Of a stretch of DNA of 64,000 nucleotides, positions 54,011 through 62,833 are shown in pieces. This DNA comes from Nocardia sp. NBC_00403. Its GTDB lineage: Bacteria; Actinomycetota; Actinomycetes; Mycobacteriales; Mycobacteriaceae. A program made the position numbers and the translations under genes. Each line of letters opens with the position of its first letter. Position 1 is the stretch's first letter. Location of the stretch: assembly GCF_036046055.1 (NCBI RefSeq), contig NZ_CP107939.1, positions 248,001-312,000 on the forward strand, read 5' to 3'. Under the pieces are notes generated by a model. The model was not told where the DNA came from, searched no databases, and worked only from the letters and a program-made list of their open reading frames with translations.

Positions 54011-54576
54011 ACGACGCAGCAGCGGCGCGGTCCGCGTGGGTGCTGCTGATCGGCGGGCTCGCTGGTTGGATCGCCTCGGTCACGCTGACCGTCGAGCGCT
54101 TCAAGCTGTTCACCGATCCCGATTACAAGCCCTCCTGCAGCATCAACCCCATCCTGTCCTGTGGGTCGGTGATGGCGACCGATCAGGCTGCCGCGTTCGG
54201 GTTCCCGAACCCGATCATCGGCATCGTCGGCTTCTCCGTGGTGGTGACTCTCGGCGTCCTCGCGGTCGCCGGGGTGCGGTTTCCGCGCTGGATCTGGGGC
54301 GGGCTGTGGCTCGGCACCGTGCTCGGCGTCGCCTTCATCGGCTGGCTGATCTTCCAGAGCCTGTACCGGATCAATGCGCTGTGCCCGTACTGCATGGTGG
54401 TGTGGGCGATCATCACACCGCTGCTCGCGGTGGTCACCGACCAACTATGGGGTCGCTCGCGCGGACCGCTCGGCATCATCGCGGAGTGGCGCTGGACGTT
54501 TGTGGCGGTTTTCTACGCGGTGGTGCTGCTGCTCGTTTTCCTGCGTTTCCAGGACTACTGGCTGTCGCTGGCCTGA
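54007..54576 (+). CDS. Vitamin K epoxide reductase (VKOR) family protein
   Basis: A 189-aa membrane protein with four to five helices, the shuttle cysteine pair in SCSINPILSCGS (about residues 44-55) and the quinone-site CPYC near residue 126. In actinobacteria VKOR passes electrons from DsbA to menaquinone, replacing DsbB. It is translationally coupled to the DsbA-like gene, so this is a complete disulfide-forming unit. Confidence 0.93.
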   Translation: MNDAAAARSAWVLLIGGLAGWIASVTLTVERFKLFTDPDYKPSCSINPILSCGSVMATDQAAAFGFPNPIIGIVGFSVVVTLGVLAVAGVRFPRWIWGGLWLGTVLGVAFIGWLIFQSLYRINALCPYCMVVWAIITPLLAVVTDQLWGRSRGPLGIIAEWRWTFVAVFYAVVLLLVFLRFQDYWLSLA

Positions 54577-54652
54577 ATTCGATAGTCCGGCAAGTCGATT
54601 CGACGGCCGATGGTGCCCGGCGCCGTCGGCTGTCGTCGTTCTCGGGCACTGT

Positions 54653-55777
54653 TCAGCTCGGCGGCCCGACCGTCAGCACCACGGGGACCGTGCGCTGGAG
54701 GTGGCCCGAACCGGTGACGGCCAGTCCCACGGTGTCGTTCGGTCGGCGCAGGTTCAGTGCCGCACGCAGGGACTGGGCCGTGGTGACGGGGTGCCCGTCG
54801 ATCGCGGTGATCACCTCACCCGAAACGATGCCTGCGGCGTAGGCGGGCATTCCGTAGATAGCGACGTCAACGCGAGCGCCTGTGCCGGCGGGCTCTGCGT
54901 TCGAGATGAGAATGCCGAGGGTGGCGGTCGGCCCGATGTGCACGGTGTCGGTCGGCGTACCGGATCGGATCTGCTGCACCACCCGCATCGCGGTATCGAT
55001 CGGTACCGCATAGCCGTTCGCGGTGCTCCCGATTTCACGCGCCGGCTCACCCGACGCCGCGGTGATCACGCCGACCACGGCGCCATTCCGATCCGCCAGC
55101 GCGCCGCCGGATTGCCCCGAACTGACCGGCCCTGCGACCTCGAGCATGTTGGACAGCGGCTTGCGTGACAGGTCGGCGGAGTTGAGCGCGACGATCGTGC
55201 TGTTCAGATTGGTGATACTTCCGGCGATCGCGGTCGGGGTGCCGCCCGTGCCGCCCGCGTTGCCGATCGCCAGCACCTGGTCGCGCATTCGCAGATCCGA
55301 CGAAGTGCCGATAGTCGCGATCACCAGGTCGGCCGCGTTGCCGAGTTCCAGCAGCGCGATGTCGGCGCCCGAGTCGTAACCGAGCACAGTCGCGTCGTAC
55401 TCCAGCCTGTTGCCGACATCGGTCACCGTGACGGTCTCCGCGCCCTTCACCACATGATGGCTGGTCAGCACCTGCCCGTCGGGAGTGAGCACAATTCCCG
55501 ACCCGGCCGCGCCGAGTCCGAAGGCGTGGCTGGAGGTGCTGATGTTCACCAGTGCCGGTTGGACGACGTGCGCGACCGCCACCGGGTCGAGCGGCGGTAC
55601 CGGCGCCGATAAAGCGGGCGGCGAGGTGTCCGGTTCGCCGGTCGGCCAACCCGGCAGTTCGCCATGGAACCCCAGGAAAGCGGCAACCGCAAGCATCGCG
55701 GCGACGAACAGCGCGAGCGCGCGCCCACCGCCTGCCGCCCGATCCCGCTCGGGCACGCGATGCCATTCGTCGTCCAT
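54653..55777 (-). CDS. Membrane-anchored trypsin-like serine protease with PDZ domain (S1C)
   Basis: A 374-aa HtrA-like protease: N-terminal membrane helix (RALALFVAAMLAVAAFLGF, about residues 18-36), protease domain with catalytic His in LTSHHVV, Asp in SGADIALL and Ser in SSGQSGGAL, and a C-terminal PDZ domain including YAAGIVSGEVITAIDGHPV. It acts in envelope protein quality control. ATG 55777 has a GGGAG site close by; an ATG at 55903 would add 42 residues. It is convergent with the DsbA-VKOR pair. Confidence 0.9.
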   Translation of the reverse strand: MDDEWHRVPERDRAAGGGRALALFVAAMLAVAAFLGFHGELPGWPTGEPDTSPPALSAPVPPLDPVAVAHVVQPALVNISTSSHAFGLGAAGSGIVLTPDGQVLTSHHVVKGAETVTVTDVGNRLEYDATVLGYDSGADIALLELGNAADLVIATIGTSSDLRMRDQVLAIGNAGGTGGTPTAIAGSITNLNSTIVALNSADLSRKPLSNMLEVAGPVSSGQSGGALADRNGAVVGVITAASGEPAREIGSTANGYAVPIDTAMRVVQQIRSGTPTDTVHIGPTATLGILISNAEPAGTGARVDVAIYGMPAYAAGIVSGEVITAIDGHPVTTAQSLRAALNLRRPNDTVGLAVTGSGHLQRTVPVVLTVGPPS

Positions 55778-55923
55778 CGTCTCCCGCTCCGCTAGACCTG
55801 ATGAATTCCATTGTGGCTGGAGATCATCATCCCGCCGGGAAGATTCAATGAACACCCCCGCGCCCCGGGCAGGTCCGGCGAGGAGTTTGGCAAACATGCT
55901 CATGCAGCGGTAGGCATGTAAGC

Positions 55924-56976
55924 ATGAGCACCGCTGCCGCTTACGCCATGCCCACGCCCGATGGCGCCTTCGAGAAGGTCACCATCGAGCGCCGCGAACT
56001 GGGGCCGCGCGATGTATTGATCGACGTCGAATACGCCGGTATCTGTCACTCCGACATCCACACCGCGCGCGACGAGTGGGGCAACGCCAAGTACCCCTGC
56101 GTGCCGGGCCACGAGATCGCGGGCATTGTCGCCGCGGTCGGCTCGGCGGTGACAATGCATCAGGTCGGGGATCGGGTCGGCGTCGGATGCATGGTGGACT
56201 CCTGCGGCGTCTGTGGCCCCTGCCTCGCCGATGAGGAGCAGTACTGCGAAGCCGGCGCCACCATGACCTACAACACGCCGGTCGACCCGGCCGTCCAGCC
56301 GGGCGGCTACACGATGGGCGGCTACTCGACACAGGTCGTGGTGACCGAGCATTTCGTGCTCGCCATCCCCGAGGGCATCGGACTCGACGTGGCCGCGCCG
56401 CTGCTGTGCGCGGGCATCACGTTGTTCTCCCCGCTGCGGCATTGGGATGCGGGACCGGGCAAGAAGGTCGCGATCATCGGCATGGGCGGCCTCGGACACA
56501 TCGGGGTGAAGATCGCGGCGGCGATGGGCGCGGAGGTCACGGTGCTCAGCCACTCGCTCGGTAAGCAGGACGATGGCAAGCGGTTCGGCGCCCACCACTA
56601 CTACGCGACCAGCGACAAGCAGACCTTCCGCGAGCTGCGCAACCGCTTCGATCTCATCCTCAACACCGTCTCGGCCGACTTGCCGATCGACAACTACCTG
56701 CGCCTGCTCGGGGTGAACGGAACCTTGGTGCAGCTCGGCGTGCCCGAGAATCCGATGAGCGTCAAGACTTTCAGCCTCTCCGCCTACCGGCGCTCGCTGT
56801 CGGGCTCGATGATCGGCGGCATCGCACAGACCCAGGAAATGTTGAACTTCTGCGCGGCGCACGGCATCGGCGCGGAGATCGAGCTGATCTCGGCCGACGA
56901 GATCGACGGCGCCTACGACCGGGTCGTCGCGAGCGACGTGCGCTACCGGTTCGTCATAGACGCCGCAACGATCTAG
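55924..56976 (+). CDS. Zinc-dependent NAD(P) alcohol dehydrogenase (AdhC/CAD-like)
   Basis: A 350-aa medium-chain dehydrogenase. The catalytic zinc ligands are in [15 protein letters not shown] and GHEIAGIV; the structural zinc set is [15 protein letters not shown]; the cofactor loop is [10 protein letters not shown] (about residue 185). It resembles mycobacterial AdhC and cinnamyl-alcohol dehydrogenase types that reduce aldehydes with NADPH. Confidence 0.92.
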   Translation: MSTAAAYAMPTPDGAFEKVTIERRELGPRDVLIDVEYAGICHSDIHTARDEWGNAKYPCVPGHEIAGIVAAVGSAVTMHQVGDRVGVGCMVDSCGVCGPCLADEEQYCEAGATMTYNTPVDPAVQPGGYTMGGYSTQVVVTEHFVLAIPEGIGLDVAAPLLCAGITLFSPLRHWDAGPGKKVAIIGMGGLGHIGVKIAAAMGAEVTVLSHSLGKQDDGKRFGAHHYYATSDKQTFRELRNRFDLILNTVSADLPIDNYLRLLGVNGTLVQLGVPENPMSVKTFSLSAYRRSLSGSMIGGIAQTQEMLNFCAAHGIGAEIELISADEIDGAYDRVVASDVRYRFVIDAATI

Positions 56977-57162
56977 CGGTCCCGGCCCATCCACTTGGTC
57001 GACGGCCCCCGGCAGTTCTTCGGATTACCGGCGGAACAACGGATCTAGGATGCACACGGGTGACTCACCGGCGCACCCAGCAGCCGAGGCCGCTCGACAG
57101 CGGACCCTCGAAGGTGGCCTCGGCGCACCCCGATTGCCTGCTGAAAGAGGCGGAGGAGCGTT

Positions 57163-58383
57163 GTGCCTGCGGATGAAGACAGCTCGCCGATCGACAAGGC
57201 TGCCAGCAGCGATGCTCCGGCGAACACCGACGATGTGAGAGTGGGGCCACCGCCCTGGCTGTTGCGTGCGTTCCTGCTCGCCGCGGCGACGGTGGCCGGT
57301 CTGGTCGGCGGCTTCTGGCTGTTGACCCGGCTGCGAGGGCTGCTGACGGTGCTGTTGATTTCGCTGTTCCTCGCCTTCGCGATCGAACCCGCGGTGAACT
57401 GGCTCGCGGCCCGTGGCTTGCGCCGTGGACCAGCGACCGGACTGGTGTTCCTCGCCTTGACCGTGCTCACCGTCGCCTTCGTGTGGACGCTCGGTGCGCT
57501 GCTCGTCGAGCAGGTCACCACGCTGGTCAAGAACGCGCCCCAATACGCCGACCAGGCGGTCGACTGGATCAACCACACCTTCAAAACCGACTTGTCCGGC
57601 ACCGACATCGGGAAGATCGCCAAGGATCGCAGCGCCACCATCGAGGGCTATCTCGACGGCTTGGCGGGCAATGTCTGGGGTATCGGCACCACCGCGGTCG
57701 GCGTGCTCTTCCAAGCCCTCGGCGTGCTGTTGTTCACCTACTACTTCGCCGCCGACGGTCCGCGCTTCCGCCACGCCGTCTGCTCACTGCTACCGCCGCA
57801 TCGCCAGCGACATGTGTTGCGCGCCTGGGACATCGCCGTCGAGAAGACCGGCGGCTACATTTTTTCGCGCGGGCTGCTCGCACTCTGCTCGACCATTGCG
57901 CACTACGCGGCACTGCGCGTGCTCGACGTGCCGTCGGCCTTCGCGCTCGCGCTCTGGGTCGGCGTTGTCTCGCAATTCATTCCGACGGTCGGCACCTACC
58001 TCGCCGGTGCGCTGCCGGTGGTCGTCGCGCTGGTGCACAGCCCGAGCACGGCGCTGTGGATTCTGGGCTTCATCATCGTGTACCAGCAGTTCGAAAACTA
58101 TGTGCTGCAACCGAGAATCACCGCGACCACCCTGGATATGCATCCCGCCGTCGCGTTCGGAGCGGTGCTTGCGGGCGCGGCGGTACTCGGGGCAACCGGT
58201 GCGCTGCTTGCCATTCCGGTGACAGCCACTGTCCAAGCCTTCGCCGGCGCGTATGTCCGTCGATACGAGGTCGAGTCCGATATCCACGACGACCTGCCGG
58301 TGCCACCCAAGAAGGATCGCCCGAAGTGGACCAGGCAGTTGGCGATTCGGCTCACCGGGAGCCGACGAGCGCCGACGGACTGA
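57163..58383 (+). CDS. AI-2E family transporter (PerM-like)
   Basis: A 406-aa membrane protein with about seven to eight hydrophobic segments and the family features SLFLAFAIEPAVNWLAARG near residue 67 and a C-terminal VYQQFENYVLQPRI followed by PAVAFGAVLAGAAVLG. Members export varied substrates, including Na+/H+ exchange; a quorum-signal role cannot be assumed. GTG 57163 is the likely start. The charged C-terminus (PVPPKKDRPKWTRQ) is cytosolic. Confidence 0.88.
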   Translation: MPADEDSSPIDKAASSDAPANTDDVRVGPPPWLLRAFLLAAATVAGLVGGFWLLTRLRGLLTVLLISLFLAFAIEPAVNWLAARGLRRGPATGLVFLALTVLTVAFVWTLGALLVEQVTTLVKNAPQYADQAVDWINHTFKTDLSGTDIGKIAKDRSATIEGYLDGLAGNVWGIGTTAVGVLFQALGVLLFTYYFAADGPRFRHAVCSLLPPHRQRHVLRAWDIAVEKTGGYIFSRGLLALCSTIAHYAALRVLDVPSAFALALWVGVVSQFIPTVGTYLAGALPVVVALVHSPSTALWILGFIIVYQQFENYVLQPRITATTLDMHPAVAFGAVLAGAAVLGATGALLAIPVTATVQAFAGAYVRRYEVESDIHDDLPVPPKKDRPKWTRQLAIRLTGSRRAPTD

Positions 58384-58567
58384 TCGCGGACCGCGCGGCC
58401 CGACTACGTGCGCCGACTCGACGGGATGCGCGTTCTCCGCAACGGCAGGGGAAGTCCCCGCGCCGGAGGCGCAATCGAGCACTGTGCTCGCGGGCGGTTC
58501 GGGCACGGAGTCGGGTCGGACTGCGTGGCCGCTTTCGTAGATCGGGGCGGTCGCGCTCGGCCATACA

Positions 58568-58580
58568 GATGTTGAACATC
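58568..58580. promoter_or_regulatory. 13-bp palindrome upstream of a TetR gene
   Basis: GATGTT-G-AACATC, perfect 6-bp arms, lies 13 bp upstream of the larger TetR-type operator. It could be a second site or part of the promoter. Confidence 0.35.
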
Positions 58581-58593
58581 CATCACTGACGCT

Positions 58594-58617
58594 TGTTTGA
58601 AACATATGTCACAAACA
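58594..58617. promoter_or_regulatory. TetR autoregulatory operator candidate
   Basis: TGTTTG-AAA-CATATG-TCA-CAAACA: a palindrome with 6-bp outer arms and a palindromic centre, ending 5 bp before the ATG at 58623. The position implies autorepression of the TetR gene. Confidence 0.7.
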
Positions 58618-58622
58618 GATGT

Positions 58623-59195
58623 ATGCCCCACTGCTATGGTTCGGAGGTGGGAACCCGAGAAGATCTGCTGGCCGCGGCCAAACAATGCCTGGCCGAACGC
58701 GGCTACGCGCGCACCACCGTGCGCGACATCGTGGCCGCCTCCGGCACCAATCTGGCGGCCATCAACTACCACTTCGGCACCCGCGACAAGCTTCTGAATC
58801 AGGCGATGATGGAGTCCAGCGCCACCGCGGTCCAGCAGATCCTCGCGTCATTGCCCGACACCGACACCGACGACCCCGCGGCCCGCCTGCACACCTTTCT
58901 CCAGCAGCTGATCACCTCGTTCACCGAAAACCGCGCGCTCTGGTCGGCGAACGTCGAGAGCCTGGCCCAGGCCCTGCACTCCCCCGAGATCCGCGCCGAA
59001 CTCGGTAACGCCCAAGCCCTGGCCCGCACCGAACTCGGCGAGTTGTTCGCCCGCACCGGCAAGGACTCCCACCTGGGCGCGGTCCTGCAAACCATGATCG
59101 GCGGCCTCCTCGTCCAATGGCTGGTCGACCCCGACCACGCCCCCACCGCCGCCGACATCACCACCGGCCTCCGCACCCTGGCCACACTGGCCTGA
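58623..59195 (+). CDS. TetR-family transcriptional regulator
   Basis: A 190-aa regulator with HTH TTVRDIVAASGTNLAAINYH followed by FGTRDKLL, typical of the TetR_N domain, and a C-terminal helical domain with a conserved GLLVQWLVDPDHAP ending. ATG 58623 follows the operator by 5 bp, so the transcript may be leaderless; GTG 58647 (V/M-GTREDLLAAA) is an equally likely start. It follows the AI-2E transporter gene by 239 bp, with no sign that it controls it. Confidence 0.85.
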   Translation: MPHCYGSEVGTREDLLAAAKQCLAERGYARTTVRDIVAASGTNLAAINYHFGTRDKLLNQAMMESSATAVQQILASLPDTDTDDPAARLHTFLQQLITSFTENRALWSANVESLAQALHSPEIRAELGNAQALARTELGELFARTGKDSHLGAVLQTMIGGLLVQWLVDPDHAPTAADITTGLRTLATLA

Positions 59196-59382
59196 CCGAC
59201 GCGCGGGACACGAATGCGGTTATCGCGTGGTCCCTCCGTCATATCCCGCTCGCCGCGGGCCGAGTGGCTGCCGGCAAGCCTCTTCGCCGCGCCCGCGCGC
59301 ACCTCATTGCCCGAGGGCCGAGCACGGGACCAACTCGCCGGGCAGATTTGTCAGTGCGGCGGGGGTGGCACATGCTGGATCG

Positions 59383-60114
59383 ATGGCGATCCTGCTGGCG
59401 TTGGCGTCTATGTGTTCGACGCTGGTCGGGGGGCTGGTGGCGGTGCGGATCGGGGACCGGAGACATTTGGTGCTCGGGGTGGCGGCGGGGGTGATGCTCG
59501 GGGTGGTCTTCTTCGATCTGCTGCCGGAGGCATTAGCCGAGTCCGCACACATTGTGCTCGGGGTGCCCGACGCGCTGATCGCCACGGTGTTCGGGTTTCT
59601 CACCATCCATGTCATCGAGCGGGCGGTTGCCGTTCACACCGGTCATGAACACGAATTCGGTACGCACAAGCACGGGTTCGAGTCCGTGGGGCTGCTTGCG
59701 GCGGCCGGATTGATCTTTCACAGCACGCTCGACGGTCTCGGGATCGGACTCGGTTTCCAGGCCGGAGCGACCGTCGGCACCGCCGTCGCCATCGCGGTGA
59801 TCAGTCACGACTTCGCCGACGGTTTCAATACCTTCACCATCACGACCCTCTACGGCAGTGCCCGCAAACGAGCACTCACCCTGCTCGCCCTGGACGCCAT
59901 AGCCCCCGTAGTCGGCGCGATAATCGGCACCCTCATCCGCGTGCCCGTCGAAGCAGTCGGCCTCTATCTCGGCTACTTCGCGGGCTTTCTGCTCTACCTC
60001 GCCACCGCCGACATCCTCCCCGAAGCCCACGCGCAACACCCCTCCCGGCTGACCCTCGCCTGCACCGTGGGAGGCGCCGCATTCATGCTGGCGGTCTCGG
60101 CGTTGAGCCACTGA
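59383..60114 (+). CDS. ZIP-family metal transporter
   Basis: A 243-aa protein with about seven to eight membrane helices. The metal-pathway motifs HSTLDGLGIG (about residue 116) and ISHDFADGFNT (about residue 144) supply His and acidic ligands, and a His-rich loop (HTGHEHEFGTHKHG) lies before them. ATG 59383 (MAILLALASMCS) is used because upstream codons encode unlike, Arg/Pro-rich sequence. Zinc or manganese uptake into the cytosol is likely. Confidence 0.88.
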   Translation: MAILLALASMCSTLVGGLVAVRIGDRRHLVLGVAAGVMLGVVFFDLLPEALAESAHIVLGVPDALIATVFGFLTIHVIERAVAVHTGHEHEFGTHKHGFESVGLLAAAGLIFHSTLDGLGIGLGFQAGATVGTAVAIAVISHDFADGFNTFTITTLYGSARKRALTLLALDAIAPVVGAIIGTLIRVPVEAVGLYLGYFAGFLLYLATADILPEAHAQHPSRLTLACTVGGAAFMLAVSALSH

Positions 60115-60125
60115 CGGCTGCGGGG

Positions 60126-60158
60126 CCTCGCTCCGACTCCCGTAAACGGGGGGCGAGG
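60126..60158 (+). terminator. Two-tier hairpin after the ZIP gene
   Basis: CCTCGC pairs with GCGAGG, and inside it CCCGT pairs with ACGGG around AA, 12 bp after the stop. Confidence 0.6.
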
Positions 60159-60213
60159 AGCAAATCCGCCCGATCCGGCGCTAGCCGAATGAAACCGCTT
60201 CCGACCAGGCGCT

Positions 60214-60546
60214 TTGCGGGTGGGAAGACAAATAGCGGGAGCAAGACCGGACACAGCGCAGACCAGACGCGATATACCAGCCGCCCAAGCCGACCTCGAA
60301 CATATCTGGGACTACACCGCCGACCGGTGGGACGCCGACCAGGCCGAGGGATACCTGCGCGAACTCCAACACACCATCAAGCGCATTGCCGTGAACCCGT
60401 GCATCGGCCGGGCCTGCGATGAGATCCGCCCCGGCTACCTCGAACTCGTCGCCGGATCACACACGCTGTTCCATCGGGTCACCGACGGTGTCGTCGATGT
60501 CGTACGCGTCCTGCACCAACGCATGGATGTCGACCTGCACCTCTGA
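60214..60546 (+). pseudogene. ParE/RelE-family toxin remnant without antitoxin
   Basis: The core AAQADLEHIWDYTADRWDAD, then EGYLRELQHTIKRIAVNP and VVRVLHQRMD, is ParE-like. The N-terminal strand that normally precedes AAQADL (R-Y-x-x-S-P) is not in this frame; RYTS appears in the +1 frame just before, so an indel near 60280 seems to have disrupted the start. No ParD antitoxin lies upstream. Its end abuts an IS110 fragment. It is probably inactive, though a start at GTG 60214 would still yield a 110-aa protein. Confidence 0.65.
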
Positions 60547-60554
60547 CCGAGTGC

Positions 60555-60803
60555 TTGCGCGTTCGGGTGGAACCGCTTTTGCACTATGGCTGCGGTGTAG
60601 AGAACGCTGTTGAGCCGGCGGTTGCCGCCTCGGTGCAGTCGATGGTGTTCCTTGTCGGAAGAGTAGACCGGAATCGGAGCGCAACCGGTGTAGCGGGCGA
60701 GTTTGGTCGAACTCGCGAATCGTGTGATGTCGCCGATCTCCGCTATCAACACTGCTGCCGAGATATGGCTGATCCCAACGATTTCCATCAACGTGGGCGC
60801 CAA
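60555..60803 (-). mobile_element. IS110-family transposase fragment
   Basis: The minus strand encodes LMEIVGISHISAAVLIAEIG, FASSTKLARYTGCAPIPVYS and HRLHRGGNRRLNSVLYTAAI, the C-terminal (transposase_20) signature of IS110-type transposases. The N-terminal DEDD nuclease domain is missing and the frame runs into the ParE gene, so only a truncated relic remains. Confidence 0.85.
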
Positions 60804-61011
60804 AGGGCTAACCAGGTCCTTGCAGCCAACCGGCGAACTTCTTCATACCCGCCTCGACATCGAAGCCCGGCAGCAGCCCCGGCCGATGGCGACTCCGCAG
60901 AACAATTCGCCCAGTCGCCCAGGGCCGTATGCGGTAGCCTGAGACGGCGCCGAGTTGATGTGAGGACATGGGGAGTGTCCCGGCTCGGCCGCTCTATGGG
61001 AGGGGAATTCC

Positions 61012-61368
61012 ATGCGTGCACGACTGTTGGCACTCGCGGCTATTGCAGGTCTGGCCTGCGGGATCGGGATCAGCGCTGTCCCGGCGTCGGCGGATGCGGA
61101 TTCGGGGCGCTGCCCCGGCGGTGCATTCTGTCTGTGGTCCGGGGCCGGCTACACCGGCACGATAACCCAGAAGGCGGTGCCGCCCGGTGGGAGAGGAGCC
61201 GGCCAAGTAGCGACCAACCCGACCCGGTCAGTGGTGAACAACACCAGCTACGTCCTGGACCTCTACGAGAACCCGGGCGGCGGCGGTCGCCATGCCACCA
61301 TTCGGCAGCGGTCGGTACCCGACCTCGGATTCACCGCACACTGGTTGGTGCTCTGCATTTCCTGCTGA
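61012..61368 (+). CDS. Secreted peptidase inhibitor I36-like protein
   Basis: A 118-aa protein with a Sec signal peptide (cleavage near VPASADA, residue 29) and a mature domain RCPGGAFCLWSGAGYTGTIT typical of the I36/SMI beta-gamma-crystallin-like family, where two Cys form a disulfide. ATG 61012 has a GGAGGGG site 7 bp upstream. The C-terminal CISC adds two more cysteines. It lies between two transposase remnants, so it may have arrived with a mobile element. Confidence 0.82.
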   Translation: MRARLLALAAIAGLACGIGISAVPASADADSGRCPGGAFCLWSGAGYTGTITQKAVPPGGRGAGQVATNPTRSVVNNTSYVLDLYENPGGGGRHATIRQRSVPDLGFTAHWLVLCISC

Positions 61369-61440
61369 CCGCCGCGGATGTCGTAGCACGGCCGCACAAC
61401 ACACGGTGCGGCCGTTGGCGGCCAGGGCTCAGGCACAGAT

Positions 61441-61701
61441 CTACTCCACTCTCGAGGTCGCCAGCCAAGGGCCATCAGTCCGGCGTGCTCGTAGCGAGGT
61501 GGTTACGTCGACTGGATCAGCCAGGAACATCCCCTGGTAGCGGACCGTCACCACCTGCACCGCGAACCCGAGCCAGTTGTAGTCCCGGCGCCGCGCCGCG
61601 ATCAACCGGCGATTCTCATCATCCAGATAGCAGAGCCGTTCCAGCTTCACCCGGGGCAACACACCGAAACACCCGTAGCCGGGCACGCCCTCATCAGTCA
61701 C
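61441..61701 (-). mobile_element. Tn3-family transposase N-terminal fragment (DUF4158)
   Basis: The 86-codon frame reads LERLCYLDDENRRLIAARRR, DYNWLGFAVQVVTVRY, QGMFLADPVDV, closely following the DUF4158 N-terminus of Tn3-type TnpA. Similarity stops after DPVDV, so some 900 residues of the transposase are absent. The GTG start at 61701 and preserved frame show it was once a real start. Confidence 0.82.
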
Positions 61702-61847
61702 CCAGACATGAAATCATCAGCACAACAACAGGATTCACCCTGCCTGCTTAGTGTGACTGTCGTCCCAGATGTTCCTCAACCCCCATTCAGGGCCGCAACA
61801 GACCGGTCGGCACTGTGTTCAGCTGCCCGAACAGGACCAGTGCTTCC

Positions 61848-62351
61848 TCAGGGCCGGTAGCCGATAGTCCCGTCGGGTTGGATGCCGGTCTGTTGGCCGT
61901 TGGGAAGGCGCACCGGCGTGGTCAATGCCGAGGCCGCTGCGACGAAGTGGGCCTCGAGTGTCTCGACCGGATAATGGTAGGGCCCTTTGCGACTCGCGAC
62001 GATGTTCCTCTTGTTGCGGACATACCAATCCAGGTAGAGGGCGCCGTCGGAGGTCACCGCCCATCGGGGTTCCTTGAAGCCACCGAAGGGATACCAGCCG
62101 CCCGCCACTACACATTGGTCGGGAGTCGGCTTGTATTCCGAGAAGTCGATGTAGTCGTGTTCCGTATATCGCTGGAACAGCGGAGCGCCGCGCTTGCGGG
62201 CGAACGCGAAAAACTCCGCGGCGTGGCGCGTGAACATGCCCATCCTCCGTGCCGCGGCCGCTCGCTTCTCGGCCTGCTGTCGAGCCTCGCGCTGGGCGAT
62301 CTCCCGCTGTATCCGTGCATGCTCGGCGGCAGCCTTCTCCAGTTCCGACAC
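61848..62351 (-). CDS. Hypothetical protein with charged N-terminal coiled coil
   Basis: A 167-aa protein from GTG 62351. Residues 1-40 form a Glu/Ala/Arg-rich helix (EKAAAEHARIQREIAQREAR); the rest is a Trp/Tyr-rich domain (GGWYPFGGFKEPRWAVTS, ALYLDWYVRNKRN) followed by a short tail. Codon usage is normal and no disruption is visible. The family is unknown; its position among transposon relics suggests cargo. Confidence 0.7.
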   Translation of the reverse strand: MSELEKAAAEHARIQREIAQREARQQAEKRAAAARRMGMFTRHAAEFFAFARKRGAPLFQRYTEHDYIDFSEYKPTPDQCVVAGGWYPFGGFKEPRWAVTSDGALYLDWYVRNKRNIVASRKGPYHYPVETLEAHFVAAASALTTPVRLPNGQQTGIQPDGTIGYRP

Positions 62352-62833
62352 GAATCCACCCCCTCAAAGGCCGACACCGGACCTCAGCCTTATATAACAC
62401 CCTAATCTGCAATGCCAGTGAGACACAATGGAACTCGTGGGGAAAGTACCGAACTCCGCCCACCGGTACAGGTTCCACGCACCCGCGCCACCTTGCGGCA
62501 GCGTACGGAGCACTGAGAAAGGCTGCCGCGAACCCTCGAACGCGCTCCGGATGCGCTCCAGAGACGGCGCGGTCACGGTTGTGCCAATCTCAGCTCGAAG
62601 GCGACCATCGCGCTGACCAGCCATCGACTCTCGCCCACCGGGACGACCGCGTGGTCGACCACACTGCAATGGGCGGCTACCGCGACCGGCCCGGCTGTCG
62701 AACGCTCTACGGCGGCGCGGCGCGCTGTCCGCCGCGATCCCATGCGCGACAACAACTCCGAGCCACCCCAGCGACCTTCAGGCAACGGAACCTCGCACGG
62801 GAGTGCAATTTCCGCTTCCGCCGACTTGGCTAA
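62352..62833. other. 480-bp region without a confident gene
   Basis: No intact gene is recognisable. A 56-codon minus-strand frame (62743-62573, starting MGSRRTARRAA, ending VAFELRLAQP) has coding-like third positions but no known relatives. The rest probably includes the lost 5' part of the pseudogene that starts at 62834. Confidence 0.5.
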
